DNA of 64,000 nt from Mycolicibacterium elephantis DSM 44368. GTDB lineage: Bacteria; Actinomycetota; Actinomycetes; Mycobacteriales; Mycobacteriaceae. The position numbers were made by a program, and so were the translations under genes. Within the stretch, counting starts at the first letter, position 1, and the number at the start of each line of letters is the position of its first letter. Under the pieces are notes generated by a model that saw nothing but the letters and a program-made list of their open reading frames with translations, had not been told where the DNA came from and did no database searches. This document shows positions 44,975-54,524 of this stretch, piece by piece. The stretch spans positions 1 to 64,000 of the forward strand of contig NZ_ATDN01000015.1 in assembly GCF_004014805.1 (NCBI RefSeq), read 5' to 3'.

Positions 44975-46959
44975 CTCGCCTCCGATCCCGACTTCGGCCC
45001 ACCCCTCGAAGAGCCGTCGTCACCTGCGTCGTCAGCTTCCCCCGCATCGTCCGAGTCGTCGGAATCCGTGTCGTCGGAGTCCGTGTCGTCAGAGCCGTCC
45101 GACCCCACCTGCCCGGGCCGGGCCACCAGACCGGTGCGTACCGGTTCGCGTGAGTCGTCCTCGGCGGCCTCCTCGCCGGCGAGGTCGTCGGCCTCCGCTT
45201 GAGCGTCGGTCTCGGTCTCGGTCTCCTCGGTCTCGGCGTCGGCGTCGACGTCGACGTCGACGCCGCCGTCCTCCGGCTCCGCGGCGGGAACCTGCTCCTC
45301 GACCGCGTCCGCCTCCTCGGTGACCGTCTCCTCGGCGGCCGCCTCCTCGGTGACCGACTCGTCCACCGCCGTCGGCTCTTCGGTCTCGGTCACCGCGGCC
45401 TCGGCGACATCCGTGTCCGAAACCTGTTGTGCCGCCGAATCTTCCGAGTCCTCGGCATCATCTTGTGCCGCAGATACCGTCCGCCATGACATGGCCGCCA
45501 TGTCGGCGCCCGCAGCGACCTCGCTTTGCACATCTGCCGGCAGCGCGCCGGCCGCGGCGCCTAACGGCCGGAAGATGTTGGCTATCGCCTGCGCGATCGA
45601 GTTGACGAACGCGGTGATCGCACTGATGAAACCCTGCACCGCATTGGCGATCAGCTGGAAGAACGCCTGCAGGGCTTGAGCGATCTGCTCGCCCAGGTTC
45701 GGAAGGCCCGGCTCCACAGGCTCCTCCGGCTCCTCGGGCTCCTGCGGGACCTGGTTCTCCTCGATGAAGTCCTTGATCACCTTGGCCGCCAGCTTCGCGG
45801 TCCAGTCGACGTTGAAGATGCCCAGCGACGTGCCCGCCGTCAGAACACCGTCGACCAGGCGATCACGCAACGTGTAGATGAACGACGGACCCGTATACGA
45901 GGTGCCGTCCGCATCCTTGAGGTCCTTCCACGTGTTGAGGAAGTCCTCGATGAACGCGGCCTGGTGCTCTTCGGAGACCGCGTCGGCGCCGAAGGTGGGC
46001 AGCCCGTACTCGGTGGCCCAGATCTTCAGTGCCTGATCGCCGTTGTCGAGCATCAGCTGCCTGATCTCGATCAACTGCTCGAGGGGCGAGCGCCAGATGT
46101 CGTTCGTGATGCCCTCCGAGAACTTCAGCGTGTAGTGGTACGGATGAAACGACAGGGCGTCGAAGTAACCCTTGGCCCCGCTCGCGTACATCCCTTCGAC
46201 GAACCGCACCGGATCCAGGGTCACGGGGCTGCTGATCACGGCGCCGAGCACGCCGGCCACCACGAGCGGATCGTTGGGGTCGTCGCCGTTGGCGTCCTTG
46301 ATCGCGGTGTAGGCGGCCTTCAACATCTCCGTGTAGGCGGCGGCATCGATCGTCGGCGCCCAGGCCCGCACGTAGTTCGGTTCGTTCCAGATCTCGTATG
46401 CGGCGATCTTGTCGCCGTACCGGGCGGCCACGCGCCCGGCGTACTCGCCGAACAGATGCGGCTGCGGGGGCTCTTCGAACCCGATCAACGACCAGTCCAT
46501 GTTCGGGTCCACACCGGCCCAGTCCGGTCCGTGGGCGAGCACCGCGACGATCGCCATTCCTCGGTCGGCCGCGGCGTTGACGATGTAGTCGCTTCTCGCC
46601 CAGGCGGCCTCCTCCACCGCCGGCGGGAAGGTGCCCGGCCGGAACGGCTCGTTACCCCGCCACGGCAGGACGACGCGGACCGTGTTCACACCGAGGGCCT
46701 GCATCTCGTCCAGGTGCCGGTCGACCGCCGCGGTGTCGAGCTTGCGGTCCGGTGTCGACAAGGCCCACAGGTCGGAGTCGGCGATACCGACCGTCGTCCC
46801 GGACTCGACGATGCCCGCAGTCAGGACGTACTCCAGCGCGACCCGGTCGATGCGCGGTTTCTGCTGGGCCGTCGTCGCGGTGAGCATGAGCGACATCGGC
46901 GCCATCGTGATGACGGTCGCAACAGCAAACGCTCGAAGGCGAGTGTGCAGACGCTTCAT
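44971..46959 (-). CDS. secreted glycoside hydrolase-like protein (clan A barrel) with acidic low-complexity tail
   Basis: The product is 662 residues from ATG 46959 with GAGGGG upstream. A signal peptide (about 1-32) precedes a beta/alpha barrel of the GH5/GH39 type: acid/base Glu193 in YEIWNEPNY and nucleophile Glu317 in IWATEYGLPT. Residues about 400-480 include a hydrophobic helix pair (AFFQLIANAVQGFISAITAFV). The last 170 residues are Glu/Asp/Ala/Val-rich and look disordered. It may act on cell-wall or host glycans. The role of the acidic tail is unknown. Confidence 0.82.
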   Translation of the reverse strand: MKRLHTRLRAFAVATVITMAPMSLMLTATTAQQKPRIDRVALEYVLTAGIVESGTTVGIADSDLWALSTPDRKLDTAAVDRHLDEMQALGVNTVRVVLPWRGNEPFRPGTFPPAVEEAAWARSDYIVNAAADRGMAIVAVLAHGPDWAGVDPNMDWSLIGFEEPPQPHLFGEYAGRVAARYGDKIAAYEIWNEPNYVRAWAPTIDAAAYTEMLKAAYTAIKDANGDDPNDPLVVAGVLGAVISSPVTLDPVRFVEGMYASGAKGYFDALSFHPYHYTLKFSEGITNDIWRSPLEQLIEIRQLMLDNGDQALKIWATEYGLPTFGADAVSEEHQAAFIEDFLNTWKDLKDADGTSYTGPSFIYTLRDRLVDGVLTAGTSLGIFNVDWTAKLAAKVIKDFIEENQVPQEPEEPEEPVEPGLPNLGEQIAQALQAFFQLIANAVQGFISAITAFVNSIAQAIANIFRPLGAAAGALPADVQSEVAAGADMAAMSWRTVSAAQDDAEDSEDSAAQQVSDTDVAEAAVTETEEPTAVDESVTEEAAAEETVTEEADAVEEQVPAAEPEDGGVDVDVDADAETEETETETDAQAEADDLAGEEAAEDDSREPVRTGLVARPGQVGSDGSDDTDSDDTDSDDSDDAGEADDAGDDGSSRGGPKSGSEAS

Positions 46960-47370
46960 CGGTTTCCCCTCAGTCGCGGATCAATGAGCCACGGACGTGT
47001 ATCGACAAATTAACGTATTAGCTAGCTAGTTTGCATGCAAATTCAAAAAACAATTCTTATCAGCCACAGTTACCCCCATTGCCGGTCAGGGAATCCGCCG
47101 AGAAATTTGCTGCGGGATGCAAATCGGCGCAAAATTGACGCTTTAGCAAAGGGTGGGGTGCGGGTGCCGCGCTGGGGCATCGCCACTGGTCGCAGCCGGA
47201 TCTGCAGGTTAACGGCCTTTCTGCCGAATAACTTTGCCGAATGCTGCGGCGGAATTATCCGAAAGCCGTCGATGCTGGCGAACTCGGCGACGGTAAACGG
47301 CGATTCGATGCCGGCGTGTGCGTACGATTACCGGCGGTCTGGCGCCGGTCGTAGCGAACCTATTTCAAGA
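46960..47370. promoter_or_regulatory. AT-rich intergenic region with palindromes
   Basis: The part at 47000-47060 is unusually AT-rich and contains TAGCTAGCTA (47019-47028) and TTTGCATGCAAA (47030-47041), both perfect palindromes. It is upstream of the glycosidase-like gene. AT-rich islands of this kind are typical targets of the silencer Lsr2. The rest (47060-47370) shows no convincing gene. Confidence 0.45.
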
Positions 47371-47787
47371 TCATTCGGCGGTCGGGGTTGTCCATACTTT
47401 GTCGATGTTGATCCTCAGTCGGGTGCTGTAGGCGGCGAGGAACTCGTCGGTGAAACCGAGGCTGGCGGCGTGCTCGCGGTACTTCTTCTGGTACCGCTCG
47501 TCCTGCAACGGGTTCGCATTCTCCGCGTCGACGGTCGCGGTGCCGCCGACGGCGATGATTCCGCCTCCCTGTCCGTCGGAGTCCAGGTGCAGGCTGACCC
47601 GAGGATGGTTCCTGATGTGGCGGACCTTGGCCGCGCCCGGTTCGGAGTAGACCGTGATGTCGGCGCCGTCGAAGTAGAACCACACCAGCCGCGGGACGGG
47701 CTGGCCCGATTTCGCGACGGTGGTCAGCCAACCGTAATTGTCCGACTCCAGCCTGCGGGACACCTCTTGCGCGAATTCGACTGTCAT
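47371..47787 (-). CDS. split-barrel F420-type (PPOX class) protein, Rv3369 family
   Basis: The product is 138 residues, close to the size of the Rv3369 family (TIGR03667). The split-barrel beta strands (YGWLTTVAKSGQPVPRLVWFYFDGADITVYSE) and the VRHIRNHPRVSLHLD helix-strand unit are typical of flavin or F420 binding. The reaction is unknown. It is divergent from the nitroreductase-like gene at 47811 with a 23-base gap. Confidence 0.88.
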   Translation of the reverse strand: MTVEFAQEVSRRLESDNYGWLTTVAKSGQPVPRLVWFYFDGADITVYSEPGAAKVRHIRNHPRVSLHLDSDGQGGGIIAVGGTATVDAENANPLQDERYQKKYREHAASLGFTDEFLAAYSTRLRINIDKVWTTPTAE

Positions 47788-47810
47788 GAAGCGAATGTAG
47801 TCTCAGCGGA

Positions 47811-48470
47811 ATGACGGCCCAGCAGAGTTTGAACATGTCCTTCGACGAAGTCGTGACGACGACGCGGTCGGTGCGCAAGCGGCTCGACTTCGACAAGCCG
47901 GTGCCCAAGGACGTGCTGCTGGAGTGCCTCGAACTGGCCGTGCAGGCGCCGACGGGGTCCAATGCGCAGGGCTGGCAGTGGGTTTTCGTCCAGGACGAGC
48001 ACAAGAAGAAGGCACTGGCCGAGATCTACCGGAACAACTTCACGTGGTATCGCAGCCAGACCCCGCCGGAGTATCCCGACGGTGACAGCCGTGCGGCCCA
48101 GAGGGAGCGGGTGGTGTCCTCGGCGAGCTACCTGGCCGAGCAGATGCACCGGGCGCCGTGGCTGCTGGTGCCGTGCCTGGAGGGTCGCCCGGACGGCGCG
48201 CCCGCGGGCGTCAGCGCGGGGTTCTGGGGTTCGCTGCTGCCTGCGGTCTGGAGTTACATGCTGGCGTTGCGGTCGCGAGGGTTGGGCTCGGCGTACACCA
48301 CGCTGCACCTCGTCGGGGAGGGGGAGAAACAGGCCGCCGAACTGCTCGGCATCCCGTTCGACAAGTACAGCCAGGGCGGGCTGTTCCCGATCGCCTACAC
48401 CAAGGGCACCGATTTCCGTCCGGCCAAGCGGCTTCCGGTCGAGCAGATCGTCCATTTCGACGGTTGGTGA
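47811..48470 (+). CDS. FMN-dependent nitroreductase family protein, Rv3368c-like
   Basis: The product is 219 residues. Family features are TTRSVRKRLDFDKPVP, QAPTGSNAQGWQWVFV (FMN phosphate region) and RLRSRGLGSAYTTLHL-type motif (here ALRSRGLGSAYTTLHL), then IPIAYTKG-like FPIAYTKG. A TAGTCT box ends seven bases before the ATG, so the mRNA is probably leaderless. The physiological substrate is unknown. Confidence 0.9.
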   Translation: MTAQQSLNMSFDEVVTTTRSVRKRLDFDKPVPKDVLLECLELAVQAPTGSNAQGWQWVFVQDEHKKKALAEIYRNNFTWYRSQTPPEYPDGDSRAAQRERVVSSASYLAEQMHRAPWLLVPCLEGRPDGAPAGVSAGFWGSLLPAVWSYMLALRSRGLGSAYTTLHLVGEGEKQAAELLGIPFDKYSQGGLFPIAYTKGTDFRPAKRLPVEQIVHFDGW

Positions 48471-48489
48471 GGCGCGCCGGCGCGAGCGC

Positions 48490-48954
48490 TCAGTCCGCGC
48501 CCGCGAACCCGTGCTGGCGCCATGCCTCGTAGGCGGCGACGGCGGCGGCGTTCGACAGGTTCAGCGAGCGTCGCCCGGCCAGCATCGGGATGCGAACCTG
48601 GGCGGTGATGTGCGGATCGGCCAGCGTCGCGCTGTCCAACCCACTGGGTTCCGGCCCGAACATCAACACGTCCGCCGGCTGGTAGGCGATGTCGGTGAAC
48701 GACGTCGCGGCGTGCGCGGTGAAGGCGAACACGCGCGCAGGCATCAGCGCCTGCCACGCCGCGGCCAGGTCACGGTGCACGGTGACCGACGCCAGGTCGT
48801 GGTAGTCCAAGCCCGCGCGCCGCAGTTTGGGTTCGGACAGGTCGAACCCCAGCGGCTCGACCAGATGCAGTTCGCATCCGGTGGCGGCCACCATTCGGAT
48901 CGCGTTGCCGGTGTTCGGCGCGATGCGAGGCGTCACGAACAGCAGCCGAAACAT
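48490..48954 (-). CDS. trmL: tRNA (cytidine/uridine-2'-O-)-methyltransferase TrmL
   Basis: The product is 154 residues from ATG 48954. SPOUT features are clear: VTPRIAPNTGNAIRM at the N-terminus, LMFGPEPSGL in the middle, and the knot IPMLAGRRSLNLSNAAAVAAYE near the end. It methylates position 34 of leucine tRNAs in known members. It was formerly called spoU in mycobacteria. It converges with the nitroreductase gene. Confidence 0.93.
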   Translation of the reverse strand: MFRLLFVTPRIAPNTGNAIRMVAATGCELHLVEPLGFDLSEPKLRRAGLDYHDLASVTVHRDLAAAWQALMPARVFAFTAHAATSFTDIAYQPADVLMFGPEPSGLDSATLADPHITAQVRIPMLAGRRSLNLSNAAAVAAYEAWRQHGFAGAD

Positions 48955-49269
48955 TGGGCCATGATCCATCACGGCGCCGCGAAACTGAGCGTGCGGGGTG
49001 AACGCGGCGAAAAGCCCTGCCCACCTTCGCTTTCCAATCGAGCGTCGGCCGCCTTTGCTCCAACATCACGGTCGGCGGCCGACGGACGATCATGAAGTCT
49101 GTCTGTTCAGTAAGAATTGTGGAATCCGCAGCACATCGCTGTCATACTCGACCAGTTGCCAGGCGTAGCACACGCCCGCCCCTACATGGGCGAAGTCAAC
49201 AGGAAGCCATATGAACCACGCGCCATTACTGACTTGCGGACACCCGGCCGATAACGCAGGCCAGCCTCG
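48955..49269. other. intergenic region before the mfp conservon
   Basis: 315 bases between divergent genes. It must contain the promoters of trmL and of the conservon. The right part (49095-49150) is AT-richer (TTCAGTAAGAATTGTGG). No gene-like frame, repeat or clear -10/-35 pair is convincing here. Confidence 0.35.
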
Positions 49270-51951
49270 ATGAGCGCCTTCTCACAGCTCAAGCAATCCG
49301 ACGGCACGCTCGTCGACTTCGAACGCACGGCAGAGCCGCCGATCAAGCGGCCGTCGCGATGGTCGCTGACCAACTGGCCGGTCCGGTGGAAGGTGCTCGC
49401 GATCGTCTTGGTGCCGCTTGTGGTGGCAGCCACCTTCGGCGGCCTCCGCATCTACAGCAGTGCCACTGAGGCGTCGGAGATGCGCCTGGCAGCCGACCGC
49501 GTCGACCTGCTGCCCACCGTCGAGAACTACATGGCCACCCTCGAGGCGGCGATGCTCGCGCGGGCCACCGGCGGCGACGCCCAGGCGGCGTTGACCGCGT
49601 TCGACGCCAGTCGCCAGCGACTGCAGGACCAGCTGTCCACCGTCGACGTCGCGCCCGACGTCCGCGACGGCGTGCAGACCCTGGTCGACGGCGGTCAGGC
49701 GCTGATGGACAAGGTCACCGCCAACAGCATCGGGCTGCGCGAGGTCATCCAGTCCTACGCGTTGCTGCTGTTGCCCGCCGAGGATGCCATCAACGGGTCG
49801 GTCCGCGTGGACGACGAACGGATCCGCGCCGAGACCGCCGGGTTGTCCAGGGCGATCGGGGCGCGGGGCCAGATGATGATGCAGACGCTCATCATCACCC
49901 GCGGTGGCGAGCTGCCGGAGCCGGAGCTGCGCACCTCGATGATCGCGCTCGCGGGCACCGAGCCGTCGACGTTGTTCGGGATGAGCCAGGTGCTCGGTGT
50001 GGCGTCACCGGACGCCCAGAAGTTGCAGGCCGAGTTCGTCAAGCGGATGGCCGCGATGACGGATCCGGCTGTTCCGCTGGTCAACAACCCCGAACTGCTG
50101 GCCTCGGTGAACGCCACCGACGACATCGCCCGTCAGATCATCGAGCGCACCACCGCCTCGGTGACCTCGGCCGTGAGCGAGAAGGCCCCGACGGCGCGCA
50201 CCGCGCTCATCCGCGATTCCGTGATCGTCGCGGTGGTGATACTTCTGGCACTTGTCGTGGTCGCGCTCGTGGCCCGGTCGCTGGTGCGGCCGCTGCGCCG
50301 GCTGCGCGACAGCGCGCTCAAGGTGGCCCACGAGGACCTCACCCGCGAGATCGACCACGTCCGCGCCGGCGGCGAGTCCCCTCCGGTCGAGCCGATCCCC
50401 GTGTATACCTCCGAGGAAGTCGGGCAGGTCGCCCACGCCGTGGACGAGCTGCACGAGCAGGCGCTCCTGCTGGCCACCGAACAGTCCCGGCTCCAGCTGC
50501 AGGTCGGCGACATGTTCGAGACGCTGTCGCGGCGCAGCCGCTCACTCGTCGACCAGCAGCTGGCGCTGATCGACCGGCTGGAATTTAACGAGGAAGACCC
50601 CGACCGGCTGGAAAGCCTCTTCCGGCTGGATCACCTCGCCGCGCGCATGCGCCGCAACGGCGCCAACCTGCTGGTGCTCGCGGGCGCCAAGGTGCCGCGG
50701 GAGCAGGCCGAGCCGGTGCCGGTCTCGGCGGTGATCAACGCCGCCGCCTCGGAGGTGGAGGACTACACCCGGGTGGTCACCGCCACCGTGCCCGACAGCG
50801 AGATCGTGGGCGAGGTCGCAGGCGACATCGTGCACCTGCTCGCCGAACTGCTCGACAACGCGCTGCGCTACTCGCCGCCGGTCTCGCAGGTGCGCGTCTC
50901 GGCGGTGCACACCGGCAACGGCGGCCTCGTCATCGAGGTCAGCGACATCGGGTTGGGGATGACCGAATCGGATCTGCGGGTCGCCAACGCCCGGCTGCAG
51001 TCGGGCGGTGAGGTCACCGCGTACACCGCGCGGCACATGGGCCTGTTCGTGGTCGGCCGCCTCGCCGCCCAACACGGTCTCGTGGTGCGGCTGCGCAGTA
51101 CCGTTGCGGGCGAACCGAATTCGGGTACGACGGCCGGTGTCTACATTCCGGCCGAGCTGCTGGCCGACGCCGAGGCGACCGACCAGTTCAGCACCCCCGA
51201 GTACGCCAGGCCCGCCGACGCGCATGCCGGCATCGCGACCGCGCTCGCGCTCGACGAGGACCACTACGACGACTCCTACGACGACTCCTTCGACGACGAG
51301 GCCGCCGCGCTCGGCGACGCCGACTCCAACGGCCATGCCGAAACACCGCTGACACTGCTACCGCAACGCGACCCGGGGGCCAGCGGCATCTCCGGCACAC
51401 CGTCGCCGCAGCCGACGAGCACCGCTCGCCCGACCGACACCTCGAGCTTCTTCGCGGCGCGGGCGCAGGCGGCCCAGCCGCCGCCCGCCGAACCCGAGCC
51501 CGAACCCGCGGCCCCGGGCGCCGCCGAGCCGTCGGACACCGCGGGTTCGGACGACGCGATCTATCAGAAGATGCTCTCCGAGTGGCTGATCGACCCGACC
51601 GAGTTGGCCAACAGCACGGACCTGGACTGGGAATCGGTATGGGACCACGGCTGGTCGGCGGCGGCCGCCGCCGAGGAGGCGCCGGTGCTGCGCCACACCG
51701 AGGAGGGCCTGCCGGTACGCGAGCCCGGCGCCCGGCTGGTACCGGGCGGTGCCGACGCCGCCGACGCCGACGAGCCCGTCGAGCACGCACGGCACCGCAT
51801 CGACGCCGCACAGCCGGGCACCGGCCACGAGGTAGCATCGGCGCCGCACCTCGACCCCGAGGCTGTCCGCGCGAGCATCAGCAGCCACTTCGGCGGGGTG
51901 CACGCCGGGCGGTCACATGCGCGAGAGACCAGAGGAACAGAAGACGAATGA
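49270..51951 (+). CDS. conservon sensor-like histidine kinase/ATPase (CvnA type, Rv3365c-like)
   Basis: The product is 893 residues. Membrane helices at about 41-62 and 315-337 enclose an extracytoplasmic domain of about 250 residues. Then come HAMP (338-395), a helical dimerisation part with [12 protein letters not shown], and an ATPase with N-box [12 protein letters not shown] (near 526) and G-box DIGLGM. The last 250 residues are acidic and disordered. It heads a four-gene conservon with roadblock, DUF742 and GTPase genes, joined by ATGA overlap. No response regulator is present. Confidence 0.9.
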   Translation: MSAFSQLKQSDGTLVDFERTAEPPIKRPSRWSLTNWPVRWKVLAIVLVPLVVAATFGGLRIYSSATEASEMRLAADRVDLLPTVENYMATLEAAMLARATGGDAQAALTAFDASRQRLQDQLSTVDVAPDVRDGVQTLVDGGQALMDKVTANSIGLREVIQSYALLLLPAEDAINGSVRVDDERIRAETAGLSRAIGARGQMMMQTLIITRGGELPEPELRTSMIALAGTEPSTLFGMSQVLGVASPDAQKLQAEFVKRMAAMTDPAVPLVNNPELLASVNATDDIARQIIERTTASVTSAVSEKAPTARTALIRDSVIVAVVILLALVVVALVARSLVRPLRRLRDSALKVAHEDLTREIDHVRAGGESPPVEPIPVYTSEEVGQVAHAVDELHEQALLLATEQSRLQLQVGDMFETLSRRSRSLVDQQLALIDRLEFNEEDPDRLESLFRLDHLAARMRRNGANLLVLAGAKVPREQAEPVPVSAVINAAASEVEDYTRVVTATVPDSEIVGEVAGDIVHLLAELLDNALRYSPPVSQVRVSAVHTGNGGLVIEVSDIGLGMTESDLRVANARLQSGGEVTAYTARHMGLFVVGRLAAQHGLVVRLRSTVAGEPNSGTTAGVYIPAELLADAEATDQFSTPEYARPADAHAGIATALALDEDHYDDSYDDSFDDEAAALGDADSNGHAETPLTLLPQRDPGASGISGTPSPQPTSTARPTDTSSFFAARAQAAQPPPAEPEPEPAAPGAAEPSDTAGSDDAIYQKMLSEWLIDPTELANSTDLDWESVWDHGWSAAAAAEEAPVLRHTEEGLPVREPGARLVPGGADAADADEPVEHARHRIDAAQPGTGHEVASAPHLDPEAVRASISSHFGGVHAGRSHARETRGTEDE

Positions 51952-52370
51952 CCGATCTGCCGCCGCGTCCGACGCAGCGCGCCTCGCTTGATTGGCTGGT
52001 CTCCAAATTCGCCAGGGAAGTGTCGGGGGTCTCGCACGCCGTGCTGGTGTCCGCGGACGGCCTGTTGATGGCGGCCAGCGAGCACATCCCGACCGAACGC
52101 GCGGATCAGCTCGCCGCGGTGGCGTCGGGGCTGGCCAGCCTCTCGACCGGCGCCGCGCAGCTGTTCGAGGGCGGCCACGTGTTGCAGTCGGTCGTCGAGA
52201 TGGAGAACGGCTACCTGCTGCTGATGCGGGTGGGCGACGGCTCCAACCTGGCGACGCTGGCGACGCGCAATTGTGACATCGGCCAAATCGGTTACGAGAT
52301 GGCGATATTGGTGGAACGGGTGGGTTCCGTGGTTCAGTCGGGACGGCGGCGCGCACCGTCGCACTCGTGA
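51948..52370 (+). CDS. roadblock/LC7 protein of the conservon (Rv3364c-like)
   Basis: The product is 140 residues. The roadblock fold is recognisable from [16 protein letters not shown] and [27 protein letters not shown]. Such proteins act as GTPase regulators (MglB-like) of the conservon GTPase two genes downstream. ATG 51948 overlaps the stop of the sensor gene by ATGA. The unit is conserved in mycobacteria and Streptomyces. Confidence 0.93.
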   Translation: MTDLPPRPTQRASLDWLVSKFAREVSGVSHAVLVSADGLLMAASEHIPTERADQLAAVASGLASLSTGAAQLFEGGHVLQSVVEMENGYLLLMRVGDGSNLATLATRNCDIGQIGYEMAILVERVGSVVQSGRRRAPSHS

Positions 52371-52377
52371 GCGGCAC

Positions 52378-52749
52378 ATGGACCATTGGGAGCGGGATGT
52401 CGCAGACGAGCCAAGCCTCGTGCGGCCCTATATCCTGACGGCCGGGCGCACCGATCCGACCGTCTATCTGCCGCTGGAGGCGCCGATCGAGACCTTGCCC
52501 GACGACAAGCCGGTGCAGTGGCCGGGAAACGATGTGCGGGGGCAGATCCTGCGGCTGTGCGACGACCACCCGTCGGTCGCCGAGATCGCCGCGCAGCTAT
52601 CCTTGCCGCTTGGTGTGGCACGGGTGCTGGTCGGTGACCTCGTGACGCAGGGGTATCTGCGGGTGCACACCACCCTCGAGGATGCGGCGACCCTGGACGA
52701 ACGGCGCGAACTGATAGGAAGGACGCTGCGTGGCCTTAGGGCACTCTGA
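52378..52749 (+). CDS. DUF742 protein of the conservon (Rv3363c-like)
   Basis: The product is 123 residues from ATG 52378, 7 bases after the roadblock gene. DUF742 features are RPYILTAGRTDP near the start and a winged-helix-like C-terminal half (RLCDDHPSVAEIAAQLSLPLGVARVLVGDLVTQGYL). It probably links the sensor and GTPase. The end overlaps the GTPase gene by about 20 bases. Confidence 0.92.
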   Translation: MDHWERDVADEPSLVRPYILTAGRTDPTVYLPLEAPIETLPDDKPVQWPGNDVRGQILRLCDDHPSVAEIAAQLSLPLGVARVLVGDLVTQGYLRVHTTLEDAATLDERRELIGRTLRGLRAL

Positions 52750-53365
52750 GGGGCGCCACGCCGCCACCCGCGGCGAAAAGACCGCCGCCTCAACATGGTC
52801 TTCGCGCGAGCGCTCATCCGCGACCAAGATCGTCATCTCCGGCGGGTTCGGCGCGGGCAAGACCACGTTCGTGAGCGCGGTCTCCGAGATCATGCCGCTG
52901 CGAACCGAAGCGCTGGTCACCAACGCGTCGGCAGGCGTCGACGGGCTCGACGCCACCCCGGACAAGAACACCACCACCGTGGCAATGGACTTCGGCCGCA
53001 TCACGCTGGCCGAAGATCTGGTGCTGTACCTGTTCGGCACCCCGGGGCAGCGCCGGTTCTGGTTCATGTGGGACGACCTGGTGCGCGGCGCCATCGGCGC
53101 CATCATCCTGGTCGACGTCCGCCGTCTTGCCGACAGCTTCGCCGCGGTCGACTTCTTCGAGGCGCGCAGGCTGCCGTTCGTCATCGCGATCAACCAATTC
53201 GACGGGGCGCCACGACATCCCGTCGGCGCGGTGCGCAAGGCACTGGCGTTGTCCGAACGGGTGCCGGTGATCACCATCGACGCCCGCGATCGCCAGTCCG
53301 CCCGATCGGCGCTGATCACGGTCACCGAGTACGCCCTCGACAGCCTCACGGCTTCACCCGGCTGA
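52730..53365 (+). CDS. conservon GTPase (Rv3362c-like)
   Basis: The product is 211 residues from GTG 52730 with GGAAGGA upstream. The P-loop is GGFGAGKTT, switch II LFGTPGQRRFWF, and the base motif NQFD (in place of N/TKxD). It is the small Ras-like GTPase of the conservon. In mycobacteria the next gene is the gyrase inhibitor mfpA, and here the GTPase stop directly abuts the mfpA GTG. The GTPase is known to act with MfpA in protecting DNA gyrase from fluoroquinolones. Confidence 0.94.
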   Translation: MALGHSEGRHAATRGEKTAASTWSSRERSSATKIVISGGFGAGKTTFVSAVSEIMPLRTEALVTNASAGVDGLDATPDKNTTTVAMDFGRITLAEDLVLYLFGTPGQRRFWFMWDDLVRGAIGAIILVDVRRLADSFAAVDFFEARRLPFVIAINQFDGAPRHPVGAVRKALALSERVPVITIDARDRQSARSALITVTEYALDSLTASPG

Positions 53366-53929
53366 GTGGACGCCTCCGAAACGGTCTGGGCCGAAAGGGA
53401 ATTCAGCGGACACGACTTCCGCGACGAAGACCTGAGCCGGCTGCGCACCCAGCGCGTGGTGTTCGATGAGTGCGACTTCCGCGGTTGCGACCTCACCGAG
53501 TCCGTGCACGTCGGTTCGGCTTTCCGCAACTGCACCTTCGAGCGGGCCACCCTGCATCACAGCAGTTTTCAGCAGTGCAGCATGCTGGGATCGGTGTTCA
53601 CCCAGGCCCGGCTGCGACCGTTGACGCTGGACGACGTCGACTTCACGCTGGCCGTTCTGGGCGGATGCGACATGCGCGGCGTCGACCTCTCCGGCTGCCG
53701 GCTGCGGGAAACCGGCCTGGTGGACGCTGACCTGCGGAAGGCGGTGCTGCGTGGGGCCGACCTGACCGGGGCGCGGGTGCAGAACACCCGGTTCGACGAG
53801 GCCGATCTGCGGGGCGCGCGCGTCGACCCGACGCTGTGGACCACCGCCACCGTGCGCGGCGCGAAAATCGACGTCGACCAGGCACTGGCTTACGCGGCCG
53901 CGCACGGGCTGCACATCCACGGCGCCTGA
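53366..53929 (+). CDS. mfpA: pentapeptide-repeat protein MfpA
   Basis: The product is 187 residues, made of pentapeptide repeats with central Phe or Leu (for example CDFRGCDLTES, CTFERATLHH, ADLRKAVLRGADLTGARVQ). They build a right-handed quadrilateral helix that mimics B-DNA and binds DNA gyrase. The C-terminus (DVDQALAYAAAHGL) is the dimer interface. It directly follows the GTPase gene without a gap. It is chromosomal in mycobacteria and gives low-level fluoroquinolone resistance. Confidence 0.96.
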   Translation: MDASETVWAEREFSGHDFRDEDLSRLRTQRVVFDECDFRGCDLTESVHVGSAFRNCTFERATLHHSSFQQCSMLGSVFTQARLRPLTLDDVDFTLAVLGGCDMRGVDLSGCRLRETGLVDADLRKAVLRGADLTGARVQNTRFDEADLRGARVDPTLWTTATVRGAKIDVDQALAYAAAHGLHIHGA

Positions 53930-54025
53930 GGTCGCGGCCGTTGGCCTATAACCGCTGATCAAAAAACCGCACGTGGCGAGGTGTTCAAGCACACACCCGC
54001 AACAGTCGCATCGGCTATGCCGAAT

Positions 54026-54042
54026 TACTACGGTCCGTAGTA
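54026..54042 (+). promoter_or_regulatory. palindromic operator over the nsrR start
   Basis: TACTACGG-t-CCGTAGTA is a perfect 8-1-8 inverted repeat that ends on the A of the nsrR ATG (54042). Binding would cover both promoter and start codon. It fits an autoregulatory NsrR site, but the sequence differs from sites I recall from other bacteria. Confidence 0.6.
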
Positions 54043-54524
54043 TGCAACTCACGCGGTTCACCGACCTCGGTCTACGCGCCATGATGCTGCTGGCCGCGGG
54101 CGAGGCCGGGGACAAGCGGATCACCACCCGCTCCATCGCCGTCGGCGCCAACGCCTCCGAGCACCACATCGCCAAGGCAGTCGCCCGACTGACGGAACTG
54201 GGCATGGTGCAGGCGCGGCGCGGTCGGATCGGCGGGCTGACCCTCACCGACGCGGGACGACAGGCGTCGGTGGGCTGGCTCGTGCGGCGTCTGGAGGGCG
54301 ACAGGGAAGTCATCGAATGCGATGGCGCCGATCCGTGCCCGCTTGTGCCCGCATGCCGGTTGCGGCACGCCCTGGTCGCGGCCAAGGAGGCGTTCTACCG
54401 CGAGCTCGACGAGTACACGATCAGTGATTTGACCAGGGACGCAGGACTTCTCGTGATCTCTGGGCCACAGTCTCGGCTCGGGCACCAGCCCGACCGTCAA
54501 CTCAGCGAAAGGACCGCCCGATGA
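54042..54524 (+). CDS. nsrR: Rrf2-family nitric-oxide-sensing repressor NsrR
   Basis: The product is 160 residues from ATG 54042. The winged helix (about 1-80: FTDLGLRAMMLLAAG, SEHHIAKAVARLTELGMVQARRGRIGG) is followed by three cysteines, 93, 99 and 105 (C-x5-C-x5-C), the same positions as the [4Fe-4S] ligands of Streptomyces NsrR. It overlaps hmp by 4 bases. It should repress this operon and release it when NO destroys the cluster. Confidence 0.9.
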   Translation: MQLTRFTDLGLRAMMLLAAGEAGDKRITTRSIAVGANASEHHIAKAVARLTELGMVQARRGRIGGLTLTDAGRQASVGWLVRRLEGDREVIECDGADPCPLVPACRLRHALVAAKEAFYRELDEYTISDLTRDAGLLVISGPQSRLGHQPDRQLSERTAR

